Positions 46,187 to 56,855 of a stretch of 64,000 bases of DNA are shown piece by piece. Made by a program: the position numbers and the translations under genes. Source of the stretch: Romanomermis culicivorax (lineage: Eukaryota; Nematoda; Enoplea; Mermithida; Mermithidae); assembly GCA_963922205.1 (NCBI GenBank), contig CAWUHX010000402.1, positions 124,001 through 188,000 of the forward strand. Direction: 5' to 3'. Under the pieces are notes generated by a model, which saw nothing but the letters and a program-made list of their open reading frames with translations, did not search any database and had not been told where the DNA came from. Position 1 is the first letter of the stretch, and every line of letters starts with the position of its first letter.

Positions 46187-46434
46187 TATAGTCTGTTTTT
46201 CTTGGAATGCTTCCTAGTTATAGGAGTGGAAAGCAAGTAGTATTTCAGACCTTTTTAGATTTTCAGCTAAACTGTATGTTACACAGAACTGAAAACCTGT
46301 GAGCATACTCAACTAACTTTTAACTATTTTTTGAGTGAAAAATTTTATATTCAAAAATTGTGTAAAAAATTTTATCGACAGTGCTTTTTTTGTCAATTTT
46401 CACTTTAAAAGCATTTAATTAAAAACAGACTATA
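46187..46434. mobile_element. MITE with TATAGTCTG ends just after the tetraspanin stop codon
   Basis: The termini TATAGTCTGTTTTTC and AAAAACAGACTATA are near-perfect inverted repeats. It starts 62 bases after the TAA. Poly(A)-like hexamers are ATTAAA inside its right end (near 46418) and AATAAA at 46451, so it may be part of the 3' untranslated region. Confidence 0.78.
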
Positions 46435-46850
46435 TTTAGGTATTGTTGATAATAAAAGTTCAAAATTTTGGGCAGTTCCATATGACCCCTATTTCCAACA
46501 TTACATGACGTCTTTTTCGTACAAAAAGCAGCAATGAAAACAAAATGCTGCGATATAAAGTTTCGATGTTTTATTCTGTCGAAATCAGTTGATCTGTTAT
46601 TAAGTAGTAACTTGACGGGCAAGCGTCAAATCATGATATACTGTAGGCAACTCGATTTTATGAATGAAGTTCTGAATTTCGACTTCTTTTGGGCCGCCGC
46701 TCCGCCACGACATTGCAACATACACAGCGTCAGGTTCTCAACTGCTAATCGTAGTCTTATTGCCGACATAAATTAACTCAACTAACTAGCAGAAACGAAG
46801 CTGACGCCATTTATTGTCCAGAAAAGAAAATCTAAACTATCTGTGAGCAC

Positions 46851-47668
46851 CAGTGTTTTTTGTTTGTGCCAAAACATGGTTTTTGGCACAAAAAAATTTG
46901 GAATGGCACAAAAAATTTTGAGCGTTTGTGCCAATTGGCACAAATTTTTTGGCTGGTCAAACATTAAATTTCCTTGATTTTTAGACGTTTTAGGGGCTGA
47001 AAATGCAAAAATTTTTCGGCGCTTCGATTTCCTATTCGTACATTTGACCCGAACGCGAACGATTTCTCTTTGAACAGTGTATTAGTATCGTTGCAGCAAA
47101 CTTTATAGGCTGTCAAGACTGATGAGTGAAAAGAAATTCTGAATATTCTCTCTTCATTCAGTCAGATTCGGATTTGAAACTGAAATTGTTACTTTTTGTG
47201 TTTGATTGATTTTGAAATAGAAAAATCGATGTCGTTGATAATGGCACAATGTTTCGATCGAAAATTAACACGATTTTCGACTTTATTTTCTCTAGTCTTT
47301 ACATGGTTGTTAAATAAACATAACATAGATATTCGTTCGTAGTCGAAAATTGAATCAATTTGAACTTCCTGAACAATTTTAGAGCTATTTAAATTGTCTC
47401 AGCTTTCCATTTCCTTTTGGGATTTCGTGACTATTTTTTTGCACAGTTTTTTCTCTTCTCACTGACATGGTTAGCTGAAAAATAGGTTGGGCACGATTTT
47501 TACAAAAAATTAATGCGTTAAACAATTTTCATCAAACTTTTGGCCTAAAACTTTTCCGCAGTTTTCAGTATGTCTTTAGTGAAAAAAAATTTTTTGTGCC
47601 ATTGGCACAAATTTTTTTGGCCTCTTGTGCCAATTGGCACAAATGTCCGTGCACAAAAAAAAACGCTG
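46851..47668. mobile_element. Non-autonomous hAT element, 818 bp
   Basis: It begins CAGTGTTTTTTGTTTG and ends, reverse complemented, CAGCGTTTTTTTTTGTG. A perfect 8-bp duplication GTGAGCAC flanks it (46843-46850 and 47669-47676). Near both ends it carries self-complementary TTGTGCCAATTGGCACAA motifs. No transposase is visible. Confidence 0.88.
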
Positions 47669-47676
47669 GTGAGCAC

Positions 47677-47870
47677 CGTTTTTTTTCCTCGAAGATTTTT
47701 TCCACATGAGAACCGGACCCAAAATTTTTTTCCTCATTTTCCAAAAGTTTTCCACATTTTAAAAACGCTTATAATCTAGCTAAGGATGCTTTTTTATGCA
47801 TTTTAGGAGCATACCCAAGCATTTTGTTGTATTTGTAGTCAGAAACCTGCAAAAATGAGGGAAAAAATGA
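47677..47870 (-). repeat. Dispersed repeat shared with 55060-55262
   Basis: This is the reverse complement of about 55060-55262; both contain TTCCTCGA(A/T).ATTTT.CCACATGAGAA. Fragments recur at 50575-50660 and 50985-51055. Ends are not defined. Confidence 0.55.
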
Positions 47871-47932
47871 GAAAATTCTGGTTATCTTAGTCAAAATGAG
47901 CTCATGAAGAATATATTAGTGTTATATAGGAG

Positions 47933-48336
47933 CATACCTGTAATTGGGCCCCCCCCCCCCAACTTGGCCAACCATATACCCAACCGCCCATACCTGTAAG
48001 ACCTCCGACCATTTGGGGGGGGGGGGGGGGGTAGGAAAATGTCGAAATTTTTCTCAAAAAAGGCCAAAAAACATTCACTTTTTTGCAAATTTTTTTAATT
48101 TGCTCCAAACTGGGGGGGTTGGGGGGGGGGTAAATGATTTTGGGTACAGGGTTGGCCAAGTTGGGGGGGTCCCCCCCCAAGTACAGGTATGACCGCCCCC
48201 CCCCAGTTTGGAAAAAATTGGCAAAAAAGTGTATGTTTTTGGCCTTTTTGGGAAAAATTTCGCCTTTTTTCGCCCCCCTCCTCCAAAAATTTCGGATTTA
48301 CCCCCCCCCCCACTGGTCGAACCTCTTACAGGTATG
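47933..48336. mobile_element. CATACCTGTA-family MITE with a second copy nested inside
   Basis: The outer ends are CATACCTGTA and TACAGGTATG with a perfect 8-bp duplication TATAGGAG (47925-47932 and 48337-48344). A second complete unit lies inside. Long homopolymers include 17 G at 48015-48031. Confidence 0.87.
47989..48191. mobile_element. Inner, nested CATACCTGTA-family MITE
   Basis: It begins CATACCTGTAAGACCTCCGACC and ends GTACAGGTATG. The flanks share ACCGCC, compatible with an imperfect duplication within the C-rich part of the outer copy. It inserted after the outer one. Confidence 0.75.
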
Positions 48337-48589
48337 TATAGGAGCGGATAAAGCAAGTTAACGATAGAGTTCTCATAATTTATCCGCTATCAACATTTCT
48401 GTGGCTCCGATTAGAATCGTCTAATTTTATTTAGTTCTTTTTTCCGGGCGGAGTGCTGGGAAATTTTTTGGATTTTCACTTTCTAAAACGCTGGAAAACG
48501 GACCTGCATAACGTTGGGAAATAAATTAAAATCATACTGATGAAGTATAATTTGCTCCCTATTCCGATGAAGTGTAATTTGCTCCCTAC

Positions 48590-49884
48590 CATACATGCAC
48601 GTGGGGGGGGTTTGACCCCCAGCAGATTTGACTGACTACCCCAGCAATGATCCATATGACAAAGGAAAATGAGTAAGTGAGAAGAGAAAGTCATCATAAA
48701 AATAGGAATGATGCTGTAGTTGAACAATTTTTCTAAATAAAGCATACTTGAAGTCCAGAAAAGTAACATTAAAACTTTAAAAAGTGCAGTATAGGCAAAT
48801 AATTTCCCATATCTGACTAATATGAAATAAAGAAAATGCTGCTTGGATATTACAAGCAAGGCCGTATTTAGGGGGGGCGGGGGGGGGGCGGCCGCCACCC
48901 CCTTGAAACTTTGTCCAATGTCGATTTTGTGTCTATCACTGAGAAAAATCTCAAAATTTTCCGGCGCTTCGCGCCGGTCAATCAGTATAACAGTCATTAT
49001 TTTCTATCAGGCACGGCCATTAGCATATTTACTTCGACTTACTAGTTAAACTTCAGCAGTTTCAATCAATTGAATTACCTGATCTCTTTTTTTATTAGTT
49101 ACAAGACAAAATGATGGGCATGTTTCTCACTGTGGAAAAAACTTTTTTGATTTCCAAACCGAAAATGATGCATTGTGGCGAACTTCAGAAGGTCAAACCC
49201 TCAAAATTTGCCGGCGCTTCGCGCCGGTCCTCAGTATAATAGTCATTGTTCCCTATCAAGCGCGGCCATTAACATATCTATTTCCACTTTACTAGCTAAC
49301 TTTCATCAGTTTCTATCAACTGATTCACTTCATCTCTTCTTTTACTAATTAAGAGCCAATATTTTGCTGATAATTGAGGTTTTTGATCACTTCTTAAAAT
49401 TTTATTCCCTTACTTCGTTTGGAGTTTTCCATAGATTTCGAAACGTGAGCCTTCGCAATTCGCATTGAAAACTGATAAAAACGTCATTTTAAGACTGTGA
49501 ATTTAAAGCTTCTATTTAGTAAATTGTTGTGAACATTCATTTTCCAGCATTTTGGAACGCAAAAATCCGAAATTTTTTTCGGCGCTACGCGCCGAAATAA
49601 GAAAGCTATTACAATATGTTAGTTTAATTCCAATTTATTATCATTGTCATGAAAAGATTAATTTTCCACCTTTTAGAGTGTAAAAACCTAAAAATTTTCC
49701 CGGCGCTGCGCGCCGGAAAAATTTTTTTTCCTCTGTCCGCCCCCCCCCCTAAAAAATTCCTGGCTACGGCCCTGATTACAAGACCTATCAAAGATCTTTT
49801 TTCGTTATCAGGAACAAAAAAAATTTGTATTCCACCCCCTGTCCTAGCTGACCCCCCGAAGAATTTCTGTGCTGTGCATGTATG
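48590..49884. mobile_element. hAT-like MITE, CATACATGCAC family, split by a nested element
   Basis: The ends are CATACATGCAC and GTGCATGTATG, with a perfect 8-bp duplication CTCCCTAC (48582-48589 and 49885-49892). Without the nested insert it resembles 37722-38139 along its length (CCCAGCAGATTT, ACCTATCAAAGA, CTGTCCT). Confidence 0.88.
48857..49774. mobile_element. Nested non-autonomous hAT-like element, 918 bp
   Basis: Left end CAAGGCCGTATTTAGG; right end, reverse complemented, CAGGGCCGTAGCCAGG. A perfect 8-bp duplication ATTACAAG flanks it (48849-48856 and 49775-49782). Four GC hairpins such as CCGGCGCTTCGCGCCGG (near 48961, 49212, 49578 and 49701) follow an AAAATTT-type motif. Segments between them are diverged internal repeats of about 250 bp. 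Confidence 0.88.
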
Positions 49885-49980
49885 CTCCCTACCCTATTAA
49901 TTTGCTCCTTATTTGCTCCCGCCTGAAAAATTTTCGAGTTTTTATATTCTAAAACGTTGAAAAATAAATCTCTCCAACAG

Positions 49981-50196
49981 CATACCTGTAAGACCTCCGA
50001 CCAGTTGTAGGGGTGGGTAGAAAAAAGTCGAAATTTTTCCCAAAAAAGGCCAAAAAAATACACTTTTTTGCAAATTTTTTTAATTTTTTCCAAACTGGGG
50101 GGGGGGGGGGGTTGGGGGGGTTAAGTGATGTTGGGTACATGGTTAGCCAAGTTGGGGGGGGGGTCCCCCCAATCCCCCTCCCCAGGTACAGGTATG
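49981..50196. mobile_element. hAT-like MITE, CATACCTGTA family
   Basis: The ends are CATACCTGTA and TACAGGTATG; a perfect 8-bp duplication TCCAACAG flanks it (49973-49980 and 50197-50204). It has 15 consecutive G near 50097-50111. Confidence 0.9.
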
Positions 50197-50399
50197 TCCA
50201 ACAGATAATTCGTGAACAAAAGTTTTAAAATCGCAGGCTAGAATGATGTCTTCAATTTTCATCTTCAATAAACGCAAAAGTTCAGATTGAAAACGTTTAA
50301 AAAATTCCAATCATCGAGAGAAAAAATTGAGAGAATGGATGAAATATCTCTATTTTCGGCGACATAATTGCCTGTAAACGATTAGAAAATGAAACGAGC

Positions 50400-50540
50400 T
50401 AACTTGATCGATAGAAACTGTGGAGCATTAAGTAGTAAGTCGAAGTAGATATGCTAACGGCCGCGCCTGATAGAATATAGTTATCATTATACCCACGACC
50501 GGCACAAAGCGCCGAAATTTTTTGAGATTTTAACCTTTTA
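50400..50540 (-). repeat. Inverted fragment of the 48857-49774 hAT-like family
   Basis: The reverse complement matches the internal repeat unit (TAATAGTCATT, CGCGGCCATTA, TAGCTAACTTTC) with a damaged GC hairpin CCGGCACAAAGCGCCG. Other fragments with (G)GC(A/G)CGGC are near 52200 and 53220. Confidence 0.6.
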
Positions 50541-50667
50541 AAGTCCACCAGAACGCATCTTTTCGGTTTAGATTCCCCCAAAATTTTTTCCACAAGGAGA
50601 ACCATACCCAAAATTTTTTTCCTCATTTCGAAATTTTTTCCTCAAAAGACCCCATTTGAGGGAAAAA

Positions 50668-50964
50668 GGTGCCTGTAAGAGGTCCGGCCAGTTGGGGGGA
50701 AGGGTAAACTCAAAACTTTGAGGTGGGGGTCCCAAAATTTCTGGGAGGGAGGTCGAAAAAACCCAAAAAAGTCGAAAAAGTTTCGAAAATTTTGCCTAAA
50801 AAGCCACTTTTATCTTAATTTTTATACATTTTTCCCATTTCTGGGGAGGGAGTTGGGTATAGGGTTGACCAAGTTGGGTGTGGGGGTCCCGACATTTGGG
50901 TATAGGGTTGGACCAAGTTGAGGGTGGGGGTCCCGTCCAACCTCCCCCTCTAGTTACAGGTATG
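50668..50964. mobile_element. CATACCTGTA-family MITE, older copy
   Basis: The left end is GGTGCCTGTAAGAGGTC and the right TTACAGGTATG. The flanking 8-mers do not match. The interior has a tandem duplication of GGGTATAGGGTTG(G)ACCAAGTTG. Confidence 0.65.
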
Positions 50965-51172
50965 CCTGTAAGCAGCACATTTTCCCCAAATCGTGCTTTT
51001 TGAGGAAAAAATTCGGGAAAAAGAAAAAAATTTTGTGCTTTTTCCCCATTCGGGAAGAAAATTTCGGCGATCGGATACAGAAAAGATGCATTTTGGTGAA
51101 TTTTAGGTCATAATCTCTAAATTTTCTTTAATAATCATTATTATGTATTACCTAGCTCAGGCCAGGGTTGGC

Positions 51173-52196
51173 GGGCATTGGATTGATGGGGTTTTTTGGG
51201 TTAGAAAATTGGACATTTCTGGGTTTTTGGGTTTTTTAAAAAAAATTCATTTTTTTCCCACTTTGTTCTCAGGAATACAAGATTCTTCCTTATTTAACAA
51301 TCAAATGGAGAGTTGAGCCAACTTTAGTAACTGCAGTGCAGTCTTTTCTGACACTGACATTACAACGGATTTGAGATGATATCACACAACACAACAGACA
51401 AATCAAATGCTATCGTGAATTTTCAATTCAGGAGACTTTTTAGCGCTATTCAATTCGGTTCCTGTGACTGTTCAGTTGAGTTACTTATTCTAATCGAAAA
51501 GCTGAAGATTCATATTCAATAAATTTACGTTATGTCTGAATTGTCTTTTCGGCTGAAGTTGATTTGATTCGGTAGTTTATCTGAATATTAGGCAAACTTT
51601 ACTGCTCATGAGTCATGAGCACTTATGAGCAGTGTTAGTGAGGAATACATTACTTGTAATTACTAGTTTTTGTTATACCTACTGCTCACAGCTATCAGCA
51701 TTTCTTGAGCTGACTTGAGCAACCCTAAAATTTTGAGGGAGACAACAGACTCACTAGAGGAAGAGGCAGCTGATGGTTTTTTGGGTCCAAAAATGGGCTG
51801 AAAATGGATCGCCAATTATGATGGTTAAATGGCTGTGAGCATTATGAATGTTGAAGAAAGAAACATCAAACTTTTTTCACCCTGCAAAATCACAATTTAC
51901 TTACAACTCAATGAATAAATGATGTCGGCAAGGGAAGATGAAGAAAAAAATACGTTTCGTCACAAAATGCTGGAGAACGGCCAAAAATCTTATATGCACT
52001 ATTGATTGACGGAAGGCAACAGCGTGAACTCCGTTCCAAAAAATTGCCTTGAGAGTACGTTTTTTAAGACTAATAATGACAAGCAAAAAATTGAATTTTT
52101 TGTCATGCTATAATCAGATGTTTTCTATTTTGGTGTCCACTGCGTCATCAGAGCGTAATTTTTCAACATTTGGCTTTGTTGCTTTCCCCAACCCTG
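51173..52196 (+). mobile_element. Decayed hAT transposon with transposase C-terminal motif
   Basis: It begins CAGGGTTGGCGG and ends CCCCAACCCTG. A perfect 8-bp duplication GCTCAGGC flanks it (51165-51172 and 52197-52204). Near the right end the plus strand encodes STASSERNFSTFGF (about 52135-52180), the conserved hAT dimerisation motif. The rest of the transposase is gone or frameshifted, so the element is dead. It sits inside a fragment of the 48857-49774 family. Confidence 0.88.
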
Positions 52197-52652
52197 GCTC
52201 AGGCGCGGCTTTTAGCATGTCTACCTTCACTTATCATTTAATCTATAAACGATAAGTGAAGAAATTATGTTCAAAAAAATCTACAGTTTGATTTTTTAAC
52301 CGTTATATTAACGTCTGGAATTCTTTATCATCCGCTGTCGTCAATTCTCCCAGTTTGCACACTTTCAAAGAAAAAATTTAACTTCTGAACTTCGATAACG
52401 CATTGGGGGTTGCATGTAAGTTGTCACTTCTCAAGTAACCTTTGCACCCTATCGCTGCATGATTTACCCGTTTCCTAAAATATCTACATCTTTTGCGAGT
52501 CGATTTAAAAAACTTATTAATTCATAACGACATCGCATTATGTAATTTTATTTTCCGTTTCTCTTTTCATTTTGTTTTGTGCAACAGCAATAAGTATTTT
52601 TAAATTTTTTTTCGTTTCATTTCACAGCAAAAATATTCCAGCTGAAAGGCCG

Positions 52653-52905
52653 TCCGGGTCCAAAATTTTAAGAATATCGGGTCCGGATCCAGCAGAATAG
52701 TCGGGTAATTTCGAGTCTCATTTCGGGTCATGGTCCATTATATTTTTTAAAACGTTAATCTGTGTGACATACTTTTACTTTTGTGTATCTTCATGTAATT
52801 AAAACTATAAATGTATCGGGTTCAAAATTTTGTCCAAAATTTAGTCCAAAATTTTAAGAATATCGGATCCGGGTCCAGCAACATGGTCGGCTCATTTCGG
52901 GTCCG
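52653..52905 (+). repeat. Direct duplication with GGGTCC and TTTCGGGTC motifs
   Basis: 52653-52735 and about 52840-52905 share CAAAATTTTAAGAATATCGG, then GATCC, CAGCA, GGTC/GTCGG and CATTTCGGGTC. No element ends found. Confidence 0.5.
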
Positions 52906-53103
52906 AGTGCCCGATAGATCTCTTACTATTGAACACACGGTTCAAAATCTGGCTCCAAGTATAAATTTTTTACACATTCTAGTGCAAATGTGGAAAAAAG
53001 CAGTCGTTGGGTTTATGATAAATACCTACGATATATAGATAGAGGAGAAGATCTCATCTATATGACTTTCCAAAGTTTTGGAAGTGCTCAATTGCTTAAA
53101 AAT

Positions 53104-53470
53104 CATACATGCACATAGGAGGTTGGAGAATAAACCCTCCTACCTGAGGCCCTGGACACTCTCTTGGCCCGAAAAGTACTGTGTTTTTGATGATTTTCAT
53201 CCGTTTTTTCAGCCCGAGTCCCATTAGCACGGCCGCTATTATTTCCTAATATGTACATATTACTTTTTCTTAGCACGACTAAAACTTTGATTAGCTCAGG
53301 CCCAAAGTCATTAGCACCGTGCTAAAAAAGAACCGTGATTTTTATGCATATTTTGTATGAAAAACATTTTTATGGAGTTTTTTCTGTTTTTACGCATACC
53401 TATCCCTCACCCGCCCTCCATGGGAAGTCTGAGGACCCTCCCCTCTAGAAAATTTTGCCGTGTATGTCTG
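53104..53470. mobile_element. CATACATGCAC-family MITE, older copy
   Basis: It begins CATACATGCACATAGGAGG and ends GTGTATGTCTG. The flanking 8-mers are T/A-rich and match poorly. The interior has CCTCC/GGAGG patches and no gene. Confidence 0.55.
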
Positions 53471-56411
53471 TTTTTCATGTTGCTTAGATTAATTTTCCAG
53501 CGTTCTAAAATTGTAAAAACCCGAAAAATTTCTGGGGCTGGAATGAGAAATATTTAAAATTCGATATGTCTAATCAAAATCACAGAAATGTTAACACAGA
53601 ATTTTTTCATAGTCTCTCGACAGTCCATTTGGCTCCTAGGGTCGAAATTTTACAGGGTCGAAAATTTACCTAACAAGCCAAAACTAAAAAGTTTGTAAAT
53701 AAATGTGGTAGTAAAAAACAATGTTTTTTCAACAACTTTAGTCAAAAACACTTATCGAAATCACGGTAGAAGCCCACATAGCAGATTAATCGTTTTGAAT
53801 ACATTCTAATCACACAAAGAATAATAAGGCTCACATTAGATCAGTCATTATTCAAATCAATCATCCGGGTTTTTTGCACAAGCCAGGTTGATCTGTAACT
53901 TGGGGAAAAAATTTGGTTGCACAGATTAATTTTTAGTTCCTTGCTCTAAAATTGATGAACTCTCTTAATTTCATTAGGAAAAGGATTAGAAGTTACTTCC
54001 CTTGTATTTAATTCACTTCCTGACTTTTAAAATTGAATTTTCTGAGTTTTGGGCGAGAAATCAAAAGTCTGGCTAAAGTAACTTGTTTGGTGCCTAGTAC
54101 CGACAGATTTTGATTTCGAGGCCTCTAAAACGTTGGAAAATGTACTTTTTCAGGACATTCTTCTGCAACTGCCGATGATCGATCATCATGATCTTTTCAG
54201 CGTTTGGTTGGCGAAAGAGATCAAACATTTTACCCCCATTTTAGATCTTATATATCTGGAGCCAGTAATTTACCAATCACAATTATTTATCAAAAGCGAT
54301 TGTTTTCAAATGATCTAAAGCATAAAAAAGTGTGATGGGTATTTTACTCCGGACTTGAATATCTCCGGCGCTCAGCACCGGGAGAACATTTCTATAGCGT
54401 TGGAAAAAGAATATTTTTAATATCTTTTTTGTGCATGAAGAGTCCATTTTTTAGTGAATTCAATATGTTTTCAGTGGGGCAAACTAAAATTCAAAAACTA
54501 GGCAAGCAACAATGAATCTGGATGGCTTCTTCAAATAGCAAGAATATCTGCCATTTCCCCACACTGATGACATTTTAATCATTTTCCAAATGCGAAAAGT
54601 TATGTTCACCAAAGCCAAAATAACGATTTTGTAAAATAATCTAGAAAGATTTTGATTTTCGTCAAATACGTAGAAAAAACAATACAAGGTCAAACATTCA
54701 TCCATAACATGCTGGTTTTTGGAAGCTATAGGCATTAGCTAGGCCAACATTTTTCAACCGGAAAATTGTTGGCATTTTCCATTTCAAAAGGCATAAGAAT
54801 GCATCTCCGCACAGGAAACCAGCCTAATCAGAAGGGTGGTTGGGCTCTAATTTTTACAAGCCGATTTGGTCTGTGCCACTAATTTTTTCGGAGCCAATCA
54901 GAATTTTTAAGAGCCATGGCTCCGAATCGTCCTAAAAAATCCTGTGTTGAAAACAGGTGAATTCATGAGAAATCTATCATTAATATGCTTCCAACTGTTG
55001 TCAACACACACCATATGTCGCTCATCAAGTAAATGTGACTGACCTGATTAGAACTTTCTCTTTTTTCCTTATTTTTGTACAGGTTACTGACCCCGAAAAC
55101 AAAATGTTTGGCTATGTTTCGAAAATGCAGAAAAAAGCATCCATGACCACATTGTAAACGTGTTTAAAAATGCGGAAAAATTTTTGCAAAGTGAGGAACA
55201 AATTTTGAACATGATTCTCATGTGGAAAATATTCGAGGAAAAAGCGGTGATTCAAGGTTTCTGATCTATGGTCATTAATCAATCATTAAAATTAGACAAC
55301 ATGGAAATAGTCGAGTTGCAAGACTTCTAAAACTAGGGTAGTTTATAACATAAGCTTAATAGAAATTCGATCAAACTGCAGTGCTGTCAGCTCGGATGAA
55401 GGCTTTTAAAGTAATCTTATCATTCTGGGGCGGAGCGCGAAAAATTCTCGATTTTCAGCCGACAAATCGTGTTATACCATTGCATAAATATGAGTTTCGT
55501 ACTCCGTAGCTCAAAATATATAAATTTTTAATATATATTTTCAAGCAAAGTATATTGTTTACTTCAATATAAAATGGGGCACAGCAAATGCATAGCTGTC
55601 AATGATAACTGAGAAATGAAAGTACATTTTCTTATGAGCAAACAGTTAACGAAGCTCCGAGGACATTTTTATGGGTGGGGTCATCGATTGCCTAAAATTT
55701 TAGAAAGATCATTAATAGAATAAATTTCATTTTTTCTGGCTCGCCTGAAAAGTTCGGAACATGGTTCAAAAATATCAACTGTTTTTTAAAAGCCATAAAA
55801 ATATGCATGTGTTTATTTTGATTTATTATTAATTATGTCATCCAAACATGACCTTTTTTGCGATTTTTGGCTATTTTTGTCTGAAATTTTTTCCCATCAA
55901 AAATTAGAATTTTTTAGCTCTTTGTGGGAAAAAAGATGGGGTTCTTATGGATGATTCATTTCAGCCGTATAATACTAGGAAATCTGGTGGGTTAACCATC
56001 TGGTTAGTTATATGGGACGATTTTTGGAGTAGTTCCTATGACGTTGTACAAAAAGCCAAATCCTAATTCAAAGACCAGCCAACAATAATTTCAAAATAAA
56101 CAAAAAATTTGCTCATTTAGCGAGTAGTAGTGATAGTGAACCAGCTATCCGTTAAGGTGTAAACAGAAAAACTTACAGGAAGTCGAAAAATTGACAAGAC
56201 TTTCCCGTAAGGAAACTTCATTGACCTGGTGGCGCCAAAATCTCAAACTTGTCATCGATAGGAAACTTTAAAAAATTTTGTCGGTGCCCGCAAGAGTTTC
56301 TCTCGGAACAAGTGAAATTTATAATCCGACCAGAAATCAATATTGAAGTTGTTGCACCGAACAGATCTCGAAATTTGACAATAGCGCATCATTAAAACTC
56401 GCCGTATTCAG
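53471..56411. other. AT-rich region, no gene recognised
   Basis: It includes the 55060-55262 repeat fragment and scattered short palindromes. Short open frames (for example 54133-54318) lack family resemblance. Upstream exons of the membrane protein that follows may be hidden here but cannot be identified. Confidence 0.5.
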
Positions 56412-56855
56412 AATCCGGATCCAGAAAGTGGGCCGGGTTCGCTGGATGGCGGTTTATCCGTCTCATCCCTATGCGAAATTTGACAGGAGTCTGCCCATGC
56501 TTGCCTATAGATATTCTTTTTCAGATCAAATTATGGTCAGCTTGAAACAAGAATTATCGGTTTTGGATTATTTCGGTCCACTATGCGTTTTTGTCAGTTT
56601 TTTCGTCATCGTCTTCTTGATATCGGTTACGTGCATCCTTTGGTTTTGCGTCAGCGATGTCGATGACGTCAACGTTTTTACTAAAGTGAGTACCTATACT
56701 TGATATTTCAGTAGAGAATGAATATATTTAATAGTCGCACCTTTAAAATCGTTGATCATAATACATTCAGTTTTCATCTACAGCTTTTCATTTTTTAGTT
56801 TCGAGTTCCCGGTCGTCGTCGAAACTACGACGTTCGACGTGAAACCAGCCGTTGA
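56412..56855 (+). CDS. Last two exons of an unrecognised single-pass membrane protein
   Basis: The exons are about 56412-56685 and 56799-56855 (TGA), joined in phase 0 through GTGAGT and TTTTTTAG. The start of the first is uncertain: a 3' splice site at 56411 (GTATTCAG) is favoured, but the frame is open from about 56347. The protein reads VGRVRWMAVYPSHPYAKFD, then a serine- and leucine-rich stretch ending SVLDYFGPL, then one hydrophobic segment CVFVSFFVIVFLISVTCILWF, an acidic VSDVDDVN and a basic end RVPGRRRNYDVRRETSR. It looks like a juxtamembrane region, one helix and a short cytoplasmic tail. The frame uses TCG/GTC-type codons like the other real exons here. I do not recognise the family. 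Confidence 0.6.

Noticed and set aside
46534..46776. 80-residue frame ending in a GC-rich segment (WAAAPPRHCNIHS)
   Set aside because: It has no family resemblance and no donor/acceptor pair that links it to a neighbouring gene.
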